Assembly: GCA_900557355.1 (NCBI GenBank)
Contig: USSR01000012.1
Span: 1 to 27,235 of the forward strand
From: an uncultured Bacteroides sp.
Lineage (GTDB): Bacteria; Bacteroidota; Bacteroidia; Bacteroidales; Bacteroidaceae
DNA: 27,235 bases
Direction: 5' to 3'
In this document: one piece after another, positions 16,101 through 23,629 of the stretch
How the letters are laid out: each line of letters starts with the position of its first letter
Position numbering within the stretch: the first letter of the stretch is position 1
Position numbers and translations under genes: made by a program
Notes under the pieces: generated by a model
The model's database searches: none
Told to the model about the DNA's origin: nothing
Seen by the model: only the letters and a program-made list of their open reading frames with translations

Positions 16101-17208
16101 AGAGATAGAAGAAAGAAACTACGTGAGAATATCCGTATCTGATACTGGAATCGGAATATCCGAATCAGACCTTCCTTATATCTTTGACCGTTTCTATCAG
16201 GTAGGAAATGAAGGGGACGAAAAAATAGGCAGTGGCATCGGACTTCATTTGGTAAGGGAATATGTAAATATACATGGTGGCCGTATTAAAGTGGACAGTC
16301 AGATAGATCGTGGATCAGTATTCACCGTTTGGTTGCCGATGGACCTGAAACCGGAACCGAACGAACTGCCGGAAGAAATCATCGGAACGGAAACACCAGA
16401 CATTAAAGAGAAAGAAACCACTACATCTACAGTCGATGATAACCTGAAGAAACTGTTGTTAGTGGAGGACAATCAGGAATTCCGTACTTTCCTGAAAGAA
16501 CAGTTAGAAGATTTTTATCAAATCATTGAAGCGGCAGACGGCGAGGAAGGAGAGCGAAAAGCGATAGAGGAAAATCCGAACCTGATTATCAGCGATATTA
16601 TGATGCCGAAAGTAGACGGTATCGAACTTTGCCGTCGGATCAAGACGAACGTGCAGACTTCCCATATACCTGTGATATTATTGACAGCCCGTACTGCCGA
16701 TGATATCAAGATTAACAGCTATGAAGTAGGAGCAGACTCTTATATGTCGAAACCTTTCAACTTTGATATGCTGATGGTACGCATTGAAAAGCTGATAGAG
16801 CAGCAGGAAAAGAGAAAACAGGAATTCCGTAAAAACATAGAAGTAAATCCGAGTGCTATCACCATTACTTCAGTAGACGAACAGCTCATACAGAAGTGTC
16901 TGGAATACATAGAAAAGAACATGGACAATCCGGAATATGGCGTAGAAGAATTGAGTGGCGATTTGGGTATGGTGCGTATGAGCCTTTACCGCAAGCTGCA
17001 ATCCATCACCGGACACACACCGACAGACTTTATTCGCAGCATCCGTTTGAAACGGGCGGCACAATTATTACAAGGAAGTCAGTTGCCGATTGTTGAAATA
17101 GCGAACCGGGTAGGATTCAGTTCACCCAGCTATTTCTCGAAGTGTTTTAGAGAAATGTTCGGGATGCTTCCCAAGCAATATGCCGAGGAATCGGGAAGAA
17201 AAGAATGA
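13126..17208 (+). CDS. Hybrid two-component system sensor/regulator (HTCS)
   Basis: This is a 1360-residue one-protein signalling system. In order: signal peptide (to about residue 25); periplasmic beta-propeller of regulator-type repeats with W-[IV]-G turns (VWIGLYNQG, VWVGTYHDGLY); a Y_Y_Y domain at about 718-800; one membrane helix at about 801-825; a histidine kinase with ISHELRTPL (His858), NNLLSNAFKYTP, DTGIGIS and GSGIGLHL; a receiver domain with SDIMMP (Asp1157) and MSKPF (Lys1209); and an AraC-type DNA-binding domain in the last 95 residues ending SYFSKCFREMFG. All phosphotransfer residues are present. HTCS proteins bind an oligosaccharide in the periplasm and activate their PUL. The ATG at 13126 is used; a TTG 42 bases upstream would add residues before the signal peptide, and the ATG at 13132 is also possible. 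It lies between the PL gene and the susC operon, as expected for the regulator of this locus. Confidence 0.95.
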   Translation: MAMKIRICLLIILMGLLYPGYISSQESPYVFRQIGVVEGLPDNYVKSVFPIPDGRIGVRSTVLLSLYDGANYSNFPFNIHGEYSIAYNHIIPEQYIDADKRLWMKERKSLRVFDLTTEQYIYNVDSLFQQFGLKDKVADLIIDSEKHCWFLTPGSSVYMYDAETKSIEQVCRNDEFMEYYGGLLGVESHGKYSWMVHQKGAIRCYDLEKKRFVHQLDFLKDQLKPDDRVVLKILDNGDFWLMWDRGVGYYDVYNKKWNQISGIQLGHYSWFTSMDVDKGGNAWVGTVIDGFYVIDMHNFSVTRTLDIPLLSGNTVRNGIQSIYCDRENNSVWIGLYNQGMCYYHPSMNKIVLYNKKMINGDWKGEEIRCMLETSKGEILMGTTQGVYRYEPETKSMNRFYHEFSQKNCRVLYEDSKKRVWVGTYHDGLYCIDHGKVQSYDYPDTDYQNELDFSNIRVMVEDSSGRLWVSIYGGVGLFNPENGQINLLSEQFPELKKYKVANALAIDNQSRLVVGSDNGLYIYDPATNKIWIPEEDGQANSIFNQGSIKYNQILKDHEGTLWFATQYGLSVLTYNGQSYTLGKEEGLSKAILNVVEDKNHDIWISTVTSIYKIKVDRRADKYSFHVISCLSEDEIRQDDLYSFPSLMTRDNQLFLGLMNGFIAFSPENMIDNQCLNRPLFTSFRLFNVPVVSGEAYNGRVLFDKALSYSDEVQLKYDENYITLEFSGLNFPNPSQTSFRYQLEGFDKEWTETLFENGQGRVVYNNLPSGEYIFRVSAAGNDRIWGPESAFKIVIHPPFWDTLAARIFYVILVILLIFGLIYVINRRNRQKMIRMQEEEALKQKEELDQMKFRFFTNISHELRTPLTLIITPLDMVIRRLTDDAMKKQLNTIYKNAQNLLSLVNQLLDFRKLEMKGERLHLMNGDMEEFIVSAYNNFMPMAVEKHLNFVNQSEHRALYMFFDRDKVHKIMNNLLSNAFKYTPQGGTVNLQLATEEIEERNYVRISVSDTGIGISESDLPYIFDRFYQVGNEGDEKIGSGIGLHLVREYVNIHGGRIKVDSQIDRGSVFTVWLPMDLKPEPNELPEEIIGTETPDIKEKETTTSTVDDNLKKLLLVEDNQEFRTFLKEQLEDFYQIIEAADGEEGERKAIEENPNLIISDIMMPKVDGIELCRRIKTNVQTSHIPVILLTARTADDIKINSYEVGADSYMSKPFNFDMLMVRIEKLIEQQEKRKQEFRKNIEVNPSAITITSVDEQLIQKCLEYIEKNMDNPEYGVEELSGDLGMVRMSLYRKLQSITGHTPTDFIRSIRLKRAAQLLQGSQLPIVEIANRVGFSSPSYFSKCFREMFGMLPKQYAEESGRKE

Positions 17209-17215
17209 CATTGTG

Positions 17216-17245
17216 TTTGTGTTTGTAGTTTAATTATTACATTTG
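17216..17245 (+). promoter_or_regulatory. Bacteroides-type promoter for the small lipoprotein
   Basis: TTTG at 17216-17219 and TACATTTG at 17238-17245 match the -33 and -7 elements with an 18-base gap. The ATG at 17323 lies 77 bases downstream, so the TTG at 17275 lies in the leader and is not needed as a start. Confidence 0.65.
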
Positions 17246-17322
17246 CGCTCAATAAGTGAGATAATTGTAAGATCTTGTTCACATTGGAGCAGAAAAAGTT
17301 TTATTTTATAATATATGTTGAT

Positions 17323-17697
17323 ATGAAAGTATTAGTTTTAATTTCATTGGTAGGAGGTTTGATGTTATCTTCTTGCGGAGGTAGCAGTTCAAAAAATAAT
17401 GCAAATGTTAAGGAGGTAAATCCTGCAGATACCATCTATTTGGGAGACTTACGTGAAAAATTTGCAAATGATAGTGTTTTCTTTAAAATAGTGGCACCGG
17501 ATTTGATGTTGATGGATTATCAGTATCTTTGGGCAGTAACAGAATCGGAAGCAGTAGAGAAAGGACTGACAAAAGAATACTATAAACGTGTGAAGAAAGA
17601 AATCACCGATACGAATGAAGCGATCAAAAGAGGTGTGATGAAAGGTGCGAACGTAAAACGTATACCGGATTTCCAGGCATCACAGGAAAATAAATAA
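17323..17697 (+). CDS. Small hypothetical lipoprotein between HTCS and ECF sigma genes
   Basis: This is a 124-residue protein beginning MKVLVLISLVGGLMLSSC, a lipoprotein signal with the lipid-accepting Cys18 followed by a flexible GGSSSKNN stretch. The rest is charged and mostly helical (DLREKFANDS, KEYYKRVKKEITD), with a hydrophobic patch around DLMLMDYQYLW. I recognise no family. The ATG at 17323 is chosen over the TTG at 17275, which would put a hydrophilic and aromatic extension before the signal. It has its own promoter upstream and a terminator downstream, so it is probably made separately from both neighbouring regulators. Its position suggests a link to the PUL, but it could be an unrelated resident gene. 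Confidence 0.7.
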   Translation: MKVLVLISLVGGLMLSSCGGSSSKNNANVKEVNPADTIYLGDLREKFANDSVFFKIVAPDLMLMDYQYLWAVTESEAVEKGLTKEYYKRVKKEITDTNEAIKRGVMKGANVKRIPDFQASQENK

Positions 17698-17708
17698 TGA
17701 ATCCTTCC

Positions 17709-17726
17709 GGATGAAAGCTTTCATCC
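17709..17726. repeat. Perfect 18-bp palindrome after the small lipoprotein gene
   Basis: GGATGAAAGCTTTCATCC is its own reverse complement and starts 12 bases after the TAA stop. It has no loop and no T run, so it is less like a terminator than the structure 17 bases downstream. It could be a protein-binding site or an mRNA 3' end structure. Confidence 0.7.
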
Positions 17727-17742
17727 ATGCAAATATAAGAAC

Positions 17743-17778
17743 AGGGGAGTCGTCAAATGTAACGACATCCCCTTTTTT
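17743..17778 (+). terminator. Rho-independent terminator after the small lipoprotein
   Basis: GGGGAGTCGT (17744-17753) pairs with ACGACATCCCC (17762-17772), leaving one bulged base, and is followed by TTTTTT. This separates the small lipoprotein gene from the sigma factor gene. Confidence 0.82.
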
Positions 17779-17862
17779 ATTGGTGTAACGGTTAGATTTA
17801 TCCCGATGAAATGGGAAGTTTTTGCAAAAATACACGCTTGTTACGATAGTTTTGTTATCTGT

Positions 17863-17870
17863 TACTTTTG
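17863..17870 (+). promoter_or_regulatory. Upstream -7 element, first of two before the ECF sigma gene
   Basis: TACTTTTG matches TAnnTTTG. A TTG at 17838-17840 is the nearest -33 candidate, about 22 bases upstream. The second copy of the same octamer lies 34 bases downstream. Confidence 0.45.
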
Positions 17871-17875
17871 TGGTA

Positions 17876-17904
17876 TTTGAATTTGAAACTTGTTCCTACT
17901 TTTG
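17876..17904 (+). promoter_or_regulatory. Promoter proximal to the ECF sigma gene
   Basis: TTTG at 17876-17879 and TACTTTTG at 17897-17904 form a -33/-7 pair with a 17-base gap. The ATG of the sigma factor at 17935 would follow a leader of about 25 bases. The duplicated TACTTTTG (also at 17863) may mean two start sites. Confidence 0.6.
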
Positions 17905-17934
17905 TATCATCGTTAAACGGATAAATTTAATGCC

Positions 17935-18465
17935 ATGAATAAACAGCAAGCTACATTTGACGACTTCTTCTCTGAATGCTATCTTAAATATAAGGAGTAT
18001 ATCAAGAACTATATCGCTATCCGCATTTGCCATCCGCATGAAGCGGAAGATTTGGCACAGGATGTCTTTGTCCGCTTATGGGAACACAGGGTATTCGTGA
18101 ACAAAGATACAGTCTGGTCTTTGCTTTTTACCATCGCTCGCAATATAGTAACCGATAAAATCCGTCGTTATTATAAACAGGAAGATTTCGTCGCCTACAT
18201 ATATAATAGGATGGAAGACACCAGTCGGAATACCACAGAAGATACCATTCATTTTCGTGAACTAAAGAAGATGCATGACCTGGTTATGGAAGCTCTTCCT
18301 GTTAAACGCCGTCAGATTTATGAACTTAGTTTCAATCATGAACTCTCTTGTCCTGCCATTGCAGGAAAGCTGTCCTTATCTCCCCGTACAGTAGAATGTC
18401 AATTATTACTGGCTCGTAAAACGGTTCGTACTTATTTGAAAAATGAATTCTCCAAAGTCGGTTAA
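17935..18465 (+). CDS. ECF-type RNA polymerase sigma factor
   Basis: This is a 176-residue protein with the two-domain layout of group IV sigma-70 factors. Region 2 contains EAEDLAQDVFVRLWE (residues 36-50), then WSLLFTIARNIVTDKIRR (61-78) for core binding and -10 recognition. Region 4 near the C-terminus has LPVKRRQIYELSFNHELS and IAGKLSLSPRTVECQLLLA, a helix-turn-helix. No FecR-type anti-sigma gene follows; the next gene, 49 bases on, is susC. The ATG at 17935 follows a promoter at a suitable distance. It would direct polymerase to a set of promoters that may include the susC operon, but its target sequence and the signal that frees or induces it are not visible here. Confidence 0.93.
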   Translation: MNKQQATFDDFFSECYLKYKEYIKNYIAIRICHPHEAEDLAQDVFVRLWEHRVFVNKDTVWSLLFTIARNIVTDKIRRYYKQEDFVAYIYNRMEDTSRNTTEDTIHFRELKKMHDLVMEALPVKRRQIYELSFNHELSCPAIAGKLSLSPRTVECQLLLARKTVRTYLKNEFSKVG

Positions 18466-18514
18466 ATACCAGATTCGGAAAAACACATATTAACTTTAAC
18501 AATTTAATAGTATT

Positions 18515-21500
18515 ATGGAAATTAAATCCAAATTCTTATGTTCAAAAGGAGTCGCATTGGCTTTCGCCATGCTGCTGGGTGGTTCGCCCGGTGTATTGCT
18601 CTATGCAAATGATTCTGTAGAAGAGAGTTTGATGGTAGTCCAGACGGGCCGCACCATCAAAGGACTTGTGACAGATGCGAATGGTGAACCACTGATTGGT
18701 TGTAATGTAGTGGTCATAGGAAGCAATGCAGGAGTAATTACCGATATTGACGGTCGGTTTACGCTGAATATTCCTGCTGATGCCAAACAGATAAAAGTTA
18801 GCTATATCGGATATGTAGATCAGATTATTAACCTTCATGGCCGCTCTGATTTTAAAGTGGTATTAAAGGAAGATAATAATGCACTGGACGAGGTTGTTGT
18901 AGTGGGTTATGGCACGCAGAAAAAAGCGACGTTGACAGGGGCGGTAGAACAAATTGGTAGCCAGGTATTGGAAAGTCGTGCCATTACCAATGTCGGTGCT
19001 GCTCTGCAAGGAGCCACTCCGGGTTTGGTAGTCACTCGTTCTTCCTCACGTCCGGGTAATGAAGGTTTAAATTTCCAGATTCGTGGTCTGACATCTGTCA
19101 ATGGCGGTAGTCCGTTGATTATTGTGGATGGAGTACCCGTATTGAATTCAGAGTCATTCCAAAATCTAAACTCGGATGATATTGAGAATATTAGTGTATT
19201 GAAAGACGGTTCAGCTTCCATTTATGGGGCGAAAGCAGCTAATGGCGTTATCTTGGTAACTACCAAAAAAGGTAAAGGCAAGACAACGGTTGATTATGGC
19301 TTCAATATGCGTTTCACTACCAATGGTATTATGGCTTTCTCTCCCAGTATGCAGGAATATGCTTCCATGTGGCTGGAAGCCAATAAAGAAATGCCGGAAC
19401 ATGACTGGTGGGGCTGGGGAGAAGAAAACCTGAAGAAGATGGCTCAAGGCATTGAAGGTATTTATGAGTCGACTGTAGCCGATTGGGGTACGATGTTCGT
19501 TGGTAATGCCAATCGCCTGGATGAATTGTTTGCCCGCCGTTATTCTTACCAGCATAACTTGAGTGTAGCAGGTTCTACGGATAAATCCGATTACCGCATT
19601 TCATTAGCTTATGCTGATAACCAGGCTAATCTGGCTACAGCCTATGACGGACAGAAACAGTTGAACTTGCGCTTAAACTACGGCATCAAATTGACTGATT
19701 GGTTCAAACTGGAGACTTTAGCCAGTATGATTAAAACAAATACCGAAACACCCACACATGGTATCGACCGTACACTTTACGGAAACGATGCTCCGTTTTT
19801 CCCGGCAAAAAATCCCTATGGACAATGGTACGCTAACTTCGGTAATGTAGGTGATCGCAATGCGGCAGCAGCTACAACGGATGGTGGACGTGACGAGAGA
19901 GAGAAGTTGACTACTCGTGTCGATTTTAAAGCATTGGTGGATATTTGGAAAGGAATCACTTTCGAGGGTACTGCTTCATTTCAAAATGAGGAATATCGCA
20001 GAGAACGCTATTCGCTTCCGGTACAGTGTTACAATTGGTTCGGCGAGCAGACGGCGAAGTTAGTATATGAAACAACACAAACCCTTAGTACTCCGCAAGA
20101 TGTGCTGAATTTTAAAGATTCCCATCAGCCGGGATATTTGGTACAGGCAAATAATGCCCGGTATCAGTACTATTCAGGGTTATTGAAATATAAGCGTACA
20201 TTTGCCGAAGTACATAATATAGATGCTATGTTCGGCATCAATGCCGAGAAATGGGTGACTAAGAAAGTTGTTACCGCCCGTGAGAAGTTTGAGGATGCCG
20301 GAATTTACGATTTGAATTTGGCTACGGGTACACAGGGTAACGGTGGAGGAAAGACTCATAATGGTACCTATTCATATATTGCCCGTTTGAATTATAACTA
20401 TGCGGAAAAATATATGGTTGAATTGATGGGGCGTCGTGACGGAAATTCCAAGTTTGCTCCCGGTTATCGTTTCAAAAGCTTTGGTTCTGTCTCTTTGGGA
20501 TGGGCATTCTCGGAAGAACAATTTGTAGAATTTTTAAAACCTGTTCTTTCTTTTGGTAAGTTGCGTTTAAGTTACGGTAGTTCGGGTAATGATGTCGGGC
20601 TGGGTGATTACGATTATGTGTCTACTGTCTCTCTTGGAACAGCCGGTTTTGGAACTATACCTGCCAATCAGGTATCTTCAGGTTTTGGCGGTTTAATTTC
20701 TTATGACCGTACTTGGGAGAAAGTTTCACAGAAAAACTTTGGTATCGATCTTAACTTTTTCGATAATCGTTTGAAAGCTACATTCGATTATTTTATAAAA
20801 GATAATACCGGTATGTTGGTAAATGTCACATATCCGGGTGTATTAGGAGGTAAAGCTCCTAAAACGAATAGTGGTCATTTGAATGTAAAAGGTTGGGAAT
20901 TCACTATTGGATGGCGCGATCAGATTAAAGACTTTTCTTACTATGCCAACTTTAATATTGGTGATACAAAGAGTCTGTTGAAAGAGATGGAAGGAGCAGA
21001 TTCTTATGGGGCTGGTTGGAATGCAGCCGTGAATGGGTATCCATTGAATTCGTACTTCCTTTATCGCACAGATGGTTACTTTAAAGATCAGGCAGAAGTA
21101 GACCGCTATTATGCACTCTATGGAGAGGGTAAAGAAGATTTGACTGGTGTAGGAGCAGGAAGTGCAAGCCGGTTGCGTCCGGGTGATACCAAACGTTTGG
21201 ATTTGAATGGTGATTATAAGATTTCCGGTGCAGGGAATGAGAATAGCGATTTGCAATATCTCGGTGACTCCAATCCACATTTTGTTTTCGGTTTCACACT
21301 GGGAGGATCATGGAAAGGTATTGATGTGAACGCAATGTTCCAAGGTGTCGGCAAGCAGTATGTTATCCGTAATGACTGGATGGCTTATCCTTTTCAAACA
21401 CGTACTGCCAATCAGAACCCGACATATTTGGGAAAGACATGGACAGAGAGCAATCCGAATGCTGAATTCCCTCGCTTGACTACCAATGCGAATCTCGCAC

Positions 21501-21763
21501 GCTGGAATTATCAGAATAACGACTTTATGATGCAGAATAACCGCTATATCCGTTTGAAAACATTAATAGTCGGCTACACATTGCCGCAGATATGGACTCG
21601 CAAGGTGAAACTGGAAAAAGTACGTGTTTACTTCTCTGGTAATGATTTATGGGAAGCTACCAGTATTCGAGACGGTTTCGACCCGGAAATGGGAGCAGCC
21701 TCCAACAACAGTGGATACCCGTTTGCACGTACTTGGTCGTTCGGTCTGAACATCACTTTATAG
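18515..21763 (+). CDS. SusC-like TonB-dependent outer-membrane glycan transporter
   Basis: This is a 1082-residue protein. A signal peptide (to about residue 31) is followed by a carboxypeptidase-regulatory domain (IKGLVTDANGEPLIGCNVVV ... VSYIGYVDQ), the DEVVVVGYGTQKKATLTGAV signature at the TonB-box/plug border, a plug (QIRGLTSVNGGSPLIIVDGVP) and a 22-strand-type barrel ending ARTWSFGLNITL. It imports oligosaccharides using TonB energy, with SusD as its lid. There is no N-terminal STN domain, so it is not built to signal through a FecR anti-sigma, although a sigma factor gene lies immediately upstream. Gaps of 49 bases before and 33 after point to one operon with the sigma factor, SusD and TIG lipoproteins. 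Length is normal for the family. Confidence 0.95.
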   Translation: MEIKSKFLCSKGVALAFAMLLGGSPGVLLYANDSVEESLMVVQTGRTIKGLVTDANGEPLIGCNVVVIGSNAGVITDIDGRFTLNIPADAKQIKVSYIGYVDQIINLHGRSDFKVVLKEDNNALDEVVVVGYGTQKKATLTGAVEQIGSQVLESRAITNVGAALQGATPGLVVTRSSSRPGNEGLNFQIRGLTSVNGGSPLIIVDGVPVLNSESFQNLNSDDIENISVLKDGSASIYGAKAANGVILVTTKKGKGKTTVDYGFNMRFTTNGIMAFSPSMQEYASMWLEANKEMPEHDWWGWGEENLKKMAQGIEGIYESTVADWGTMFVGNANRLDELFARRYSYQHNLSVAGSTDKSDYRISLAYADNQANLATAYDGQKQLNLRLNYGIKLTDWFKLETLASMIKTNTETPTHGIDRTLYGNDAPFFPAKNPYGQWYANFGNVGDRNAAAATTDGGRDEREKLTTRVDFKALVDIWKGITFEGTASFQNEEYRRERYSLPVQCYNWFGEQTAKLVYETTQTLSTPQDVLNFKDSHQPGYLVQANNARYQYYSGLLKYKRTFAEVHNIDAMFGINAEKWVTKKVVTAREKFEDAGIYDLNLATGTQGNGGGKTHNGTYSYIARLNYNYAEKYMVELMGRRDGNSKFAPGYRFKSFGSVSLGWAFSEEQFVEFLKPVLSFGKLRLSYGSSGNDVGLGDYDYVSTVSLGTAGFGTIPANQVSSGFGGLISYDRTWEKVSQKNFGIDLNFFDNRLKATFDYFIKDNTGMLVNVTYPGVLGGKAPKTNSGHLNVKGWEFTIGWRDQIKDFSYYANFNIGDTKSLLKEMEGADSYGAGWNAAVNGYPLNSYFLYRTDGYFKDQAEVDRYYALYGEGKEDLTGVGAGSASRLRPGDTKRLDLNGDYKISGAGNENSDLQYLGDSNPHFVFGFTLGGSWKGIDVNAMFQGVGKQYVIRNDWMAYPFQTRTANQNPTYLGKTWTESNPNAEFPRLTTNANLARWNYQNNDFMMQNNRYIRLKTLIVGYTLPQIWTRKVKLEKVRVYFSGNDLWEATSIRDGFDPEMGAASNNSGYPFARTWSFGLNITL

Positions 21764-21796
21764 TAGCTATGGAAAATTAAATACAGAATAGAAGAT

Positions 21797-23593
21797 ATGA
21801 AAAAGATAACGAACTATATATTAATTTGCACCTGCGCATTGGGATTTTCTTCATGCGTGAATACGTTCCTTGACTTGGAACCACTGGATGCCAAGACAGA
21901 TGTGATTTATTTCAAAACTCCGGAGCATTTCCGTGAATATGCTAACGGGCTTTACGGGCAATTATTGGGATGGCAGTCTTCCTATGGAAGTATATTCGAT
22001 CACATGGATGCGGCATCCGATCTTTCTACTTGTTTCAGATATTCGTATGGTGTGGGGACCGGTGTGATGGGAGTTCCTAATGACGATAGCCGTTGGGGTA
22101 ATTGCTATGGTAATATTCGTGCCACTAATCACATGTTTGAAAGAGCAGTTTCTTCCTATACAGGTAATTTAGCGGATATTAAAAAAGAATTAGCCGAAGG
22201 TCATTTTTTCCGTGCCTATAACTATTTTTACTTATTGAAGTTTTTTGGTGGAGTGCCTGTCGTTACGAAAGTTCTCGACGTGACTTCACCGGAGTTATAT
22301 GGAAAACGTAACAGCCGTTATGAGGTTGTCAACTTGATTCTCTCCGATTTGGATGAGGCTATTGCTGGGTTGCCGTTGGAACAGAATATAACCTCTGCCG
22401 ACAAAGGTAAAATCAGCAAACAGGCTGCACAGGCATTTAAGGCTCGCGTGTTACTTTATGAAGCTACCTGGCGTAAGTACAATGGTACTTCTACTGATTT
22501 TGAAGGTTCTGCCGGTCCGGCTTCCGATCAGGTAAATGCTTTTCTGGAAGAATCCGTTCAATTATCCGAAACAGTGATGGGAGATGCTGCTTATTCCCTT
22601 TGGAATTATAACAATGTTGCAGCTATGAGAAATATGAGCAATCGTTACCTGTTTAATATTGAAGAAGAAGCCAGTAATCCTGCCGGTGCCGGAAGAGCGA
22701 CGAACAAGGAATTTATCATCGCTTCTGTATATAGTCAGGAAACGCGTAAAGGACAGGTAGATTTGAATCAGGTGATTTATACGGATATGCGTCCCAGCCG
22801 GAAATTGATTGATATGTTTTTATGCACTGACGGGCTTCCGGTCAGCATGTCTGATAAGTTCCAGGGATATAAGAATCCGGGGGACGAATTTCAGAATCGG
22901 GATTTCCGTTTGACTTCTTATGTAGGTTCATATGCTACGAGCCTGACAGTTGAGAACTGTGGGTATGGTGTTTCCAAGTTTGCTATTACCGATATTCAAC
23001 GCCAAAGTAAAGATGAATCGGCCAATTATCCGGTACTTCGGTTGGCAGAAGTATACTTGAACTATGCCGAAGCTGTGATGGAACGCTATGGTGAAATATC
23101 AGATGACCAGTTGAATAAGTCGATAAATAAAATCCGTGCCCGTGCGGGAATTGCTAACCTAACAAATGCATTGGCAAAGCGAATTCAGGAAGGAGTGCCG
23201 GCAAATGCGAGTAAGACAGTCAATCAGGTAATGTTGGATGAGATCCGCCGTGAACGTGCTTTGGAACTCTATATGGAAGGTTTCCGTTGTGACGATCTGA
23301 AACGTTGGGGTATTGCGGAGAAGAATCTGAATGAGTCTCGTTGCGGTGCGGTAGTAGGTAATGCCAGCTATCCGACGGCATTTATAGACGAAAACGGGAA
23401 TGCTACCAGTGCTTTCAATCCGGCTATCTTTACGAAGGGGACGGAAGAAGTGGAAACAGGTAAAGGCAAATTACCTTGTGTAGTGCTCCTCAAATCATCC
23501 GACTGCGCATTTACTAAGGGAGATTATTTGTGGGCGATTCCAAGAAATCAAATCAACCTGAATTCAAATCTGGTACAAAATCCAGGATATTAA
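21797..23593 (+). CDS. SusD-like surface glycan-binding lipoprotein
   Basis: This is a 598-residue lipoprotein with a Cys20 lipobox (GFSSC) followed by VNTFLDLEPLDAKTD, the usual SusD entry. TPR-type helices follow (ELAEGHFFRAYNYFYLLKFF, LNYAEAVMERYG), then the family block IRRERALELYMEGFRCDDLKRW, and the C-terminus ends LWAIPRNQINLNSNLVQNPGY, as in most SusD proteins. It sits on the outer leaflet as the lid of the SusC channel and takes part in glycan capture. The gene starts 33 bases after susC. Sequence similarity gives family, not ligand. Confidence 0.95.
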   Translation: MKKITNYILICTCALGFSSCVNTFLDLEPLDAKTDVIYFKTPEHFREYANGLYGQLLGWQSSYGSIFDHMDAASDLSTCFRYSYGVGTGVMGVPNDDSRWGNCYGNIRATNHMFERAVSSYTGNLADIKKELAEGHFFRAYNYFYLLKFFGGVPVVTKVLDVTSPELYGKRNSRYEVVNLILSDLDEAIAGLPLEQNITSADKGKISKQAAQAFKARVLLYEATWRKYNGTSTDFEGSAGPASDQVNAFLEESVQLSETVMGDAAYSLWNYNNVAAMRNMSNRYLFNIEEEASNPAGAGRATNKEFIIASVYSQETRKGQVDLNQVIYTDMRPSRKLIDMFLCTDGLPVSMSDKFQGYKNPGDEFQNRDFRLTSYVGSYATSLTVENCGYGVSKFAITDIQRQSKDESANYPVLRLAEVYLNYAEAVMERYGEISDDQLNKSINKIRARAGIANLTNALAKRIQEGVPANASKTVNQVMLDEIRRERALELYMEGFRCDDLKRWGIAEKNLNESRCGAVVGNASYPTAFIDENGNATSAFNPAIFTKGTEEVETGKGKLPCVVLLKSSDCAFTKGDYLWAIPRNQINLNSNLVQNPGY

Positions 23594-23629
23594 TCATTCA
23601 ATCGTTTAACGTATAATACCATAGATTAT

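Noticed and set aside
18466..18514. FecR-type anti-sigma gene or separate susC promoter between sigma factor and susC
   Set aside because: Only 49 bases are present, with no TAnnTTTG element and no room for a gene.
20843..21280. 145-codon open frame on the minus strand
   Set aside because: It is antisense to the barrel part of SusC and has low-complexity I/C-rich content with no family features.
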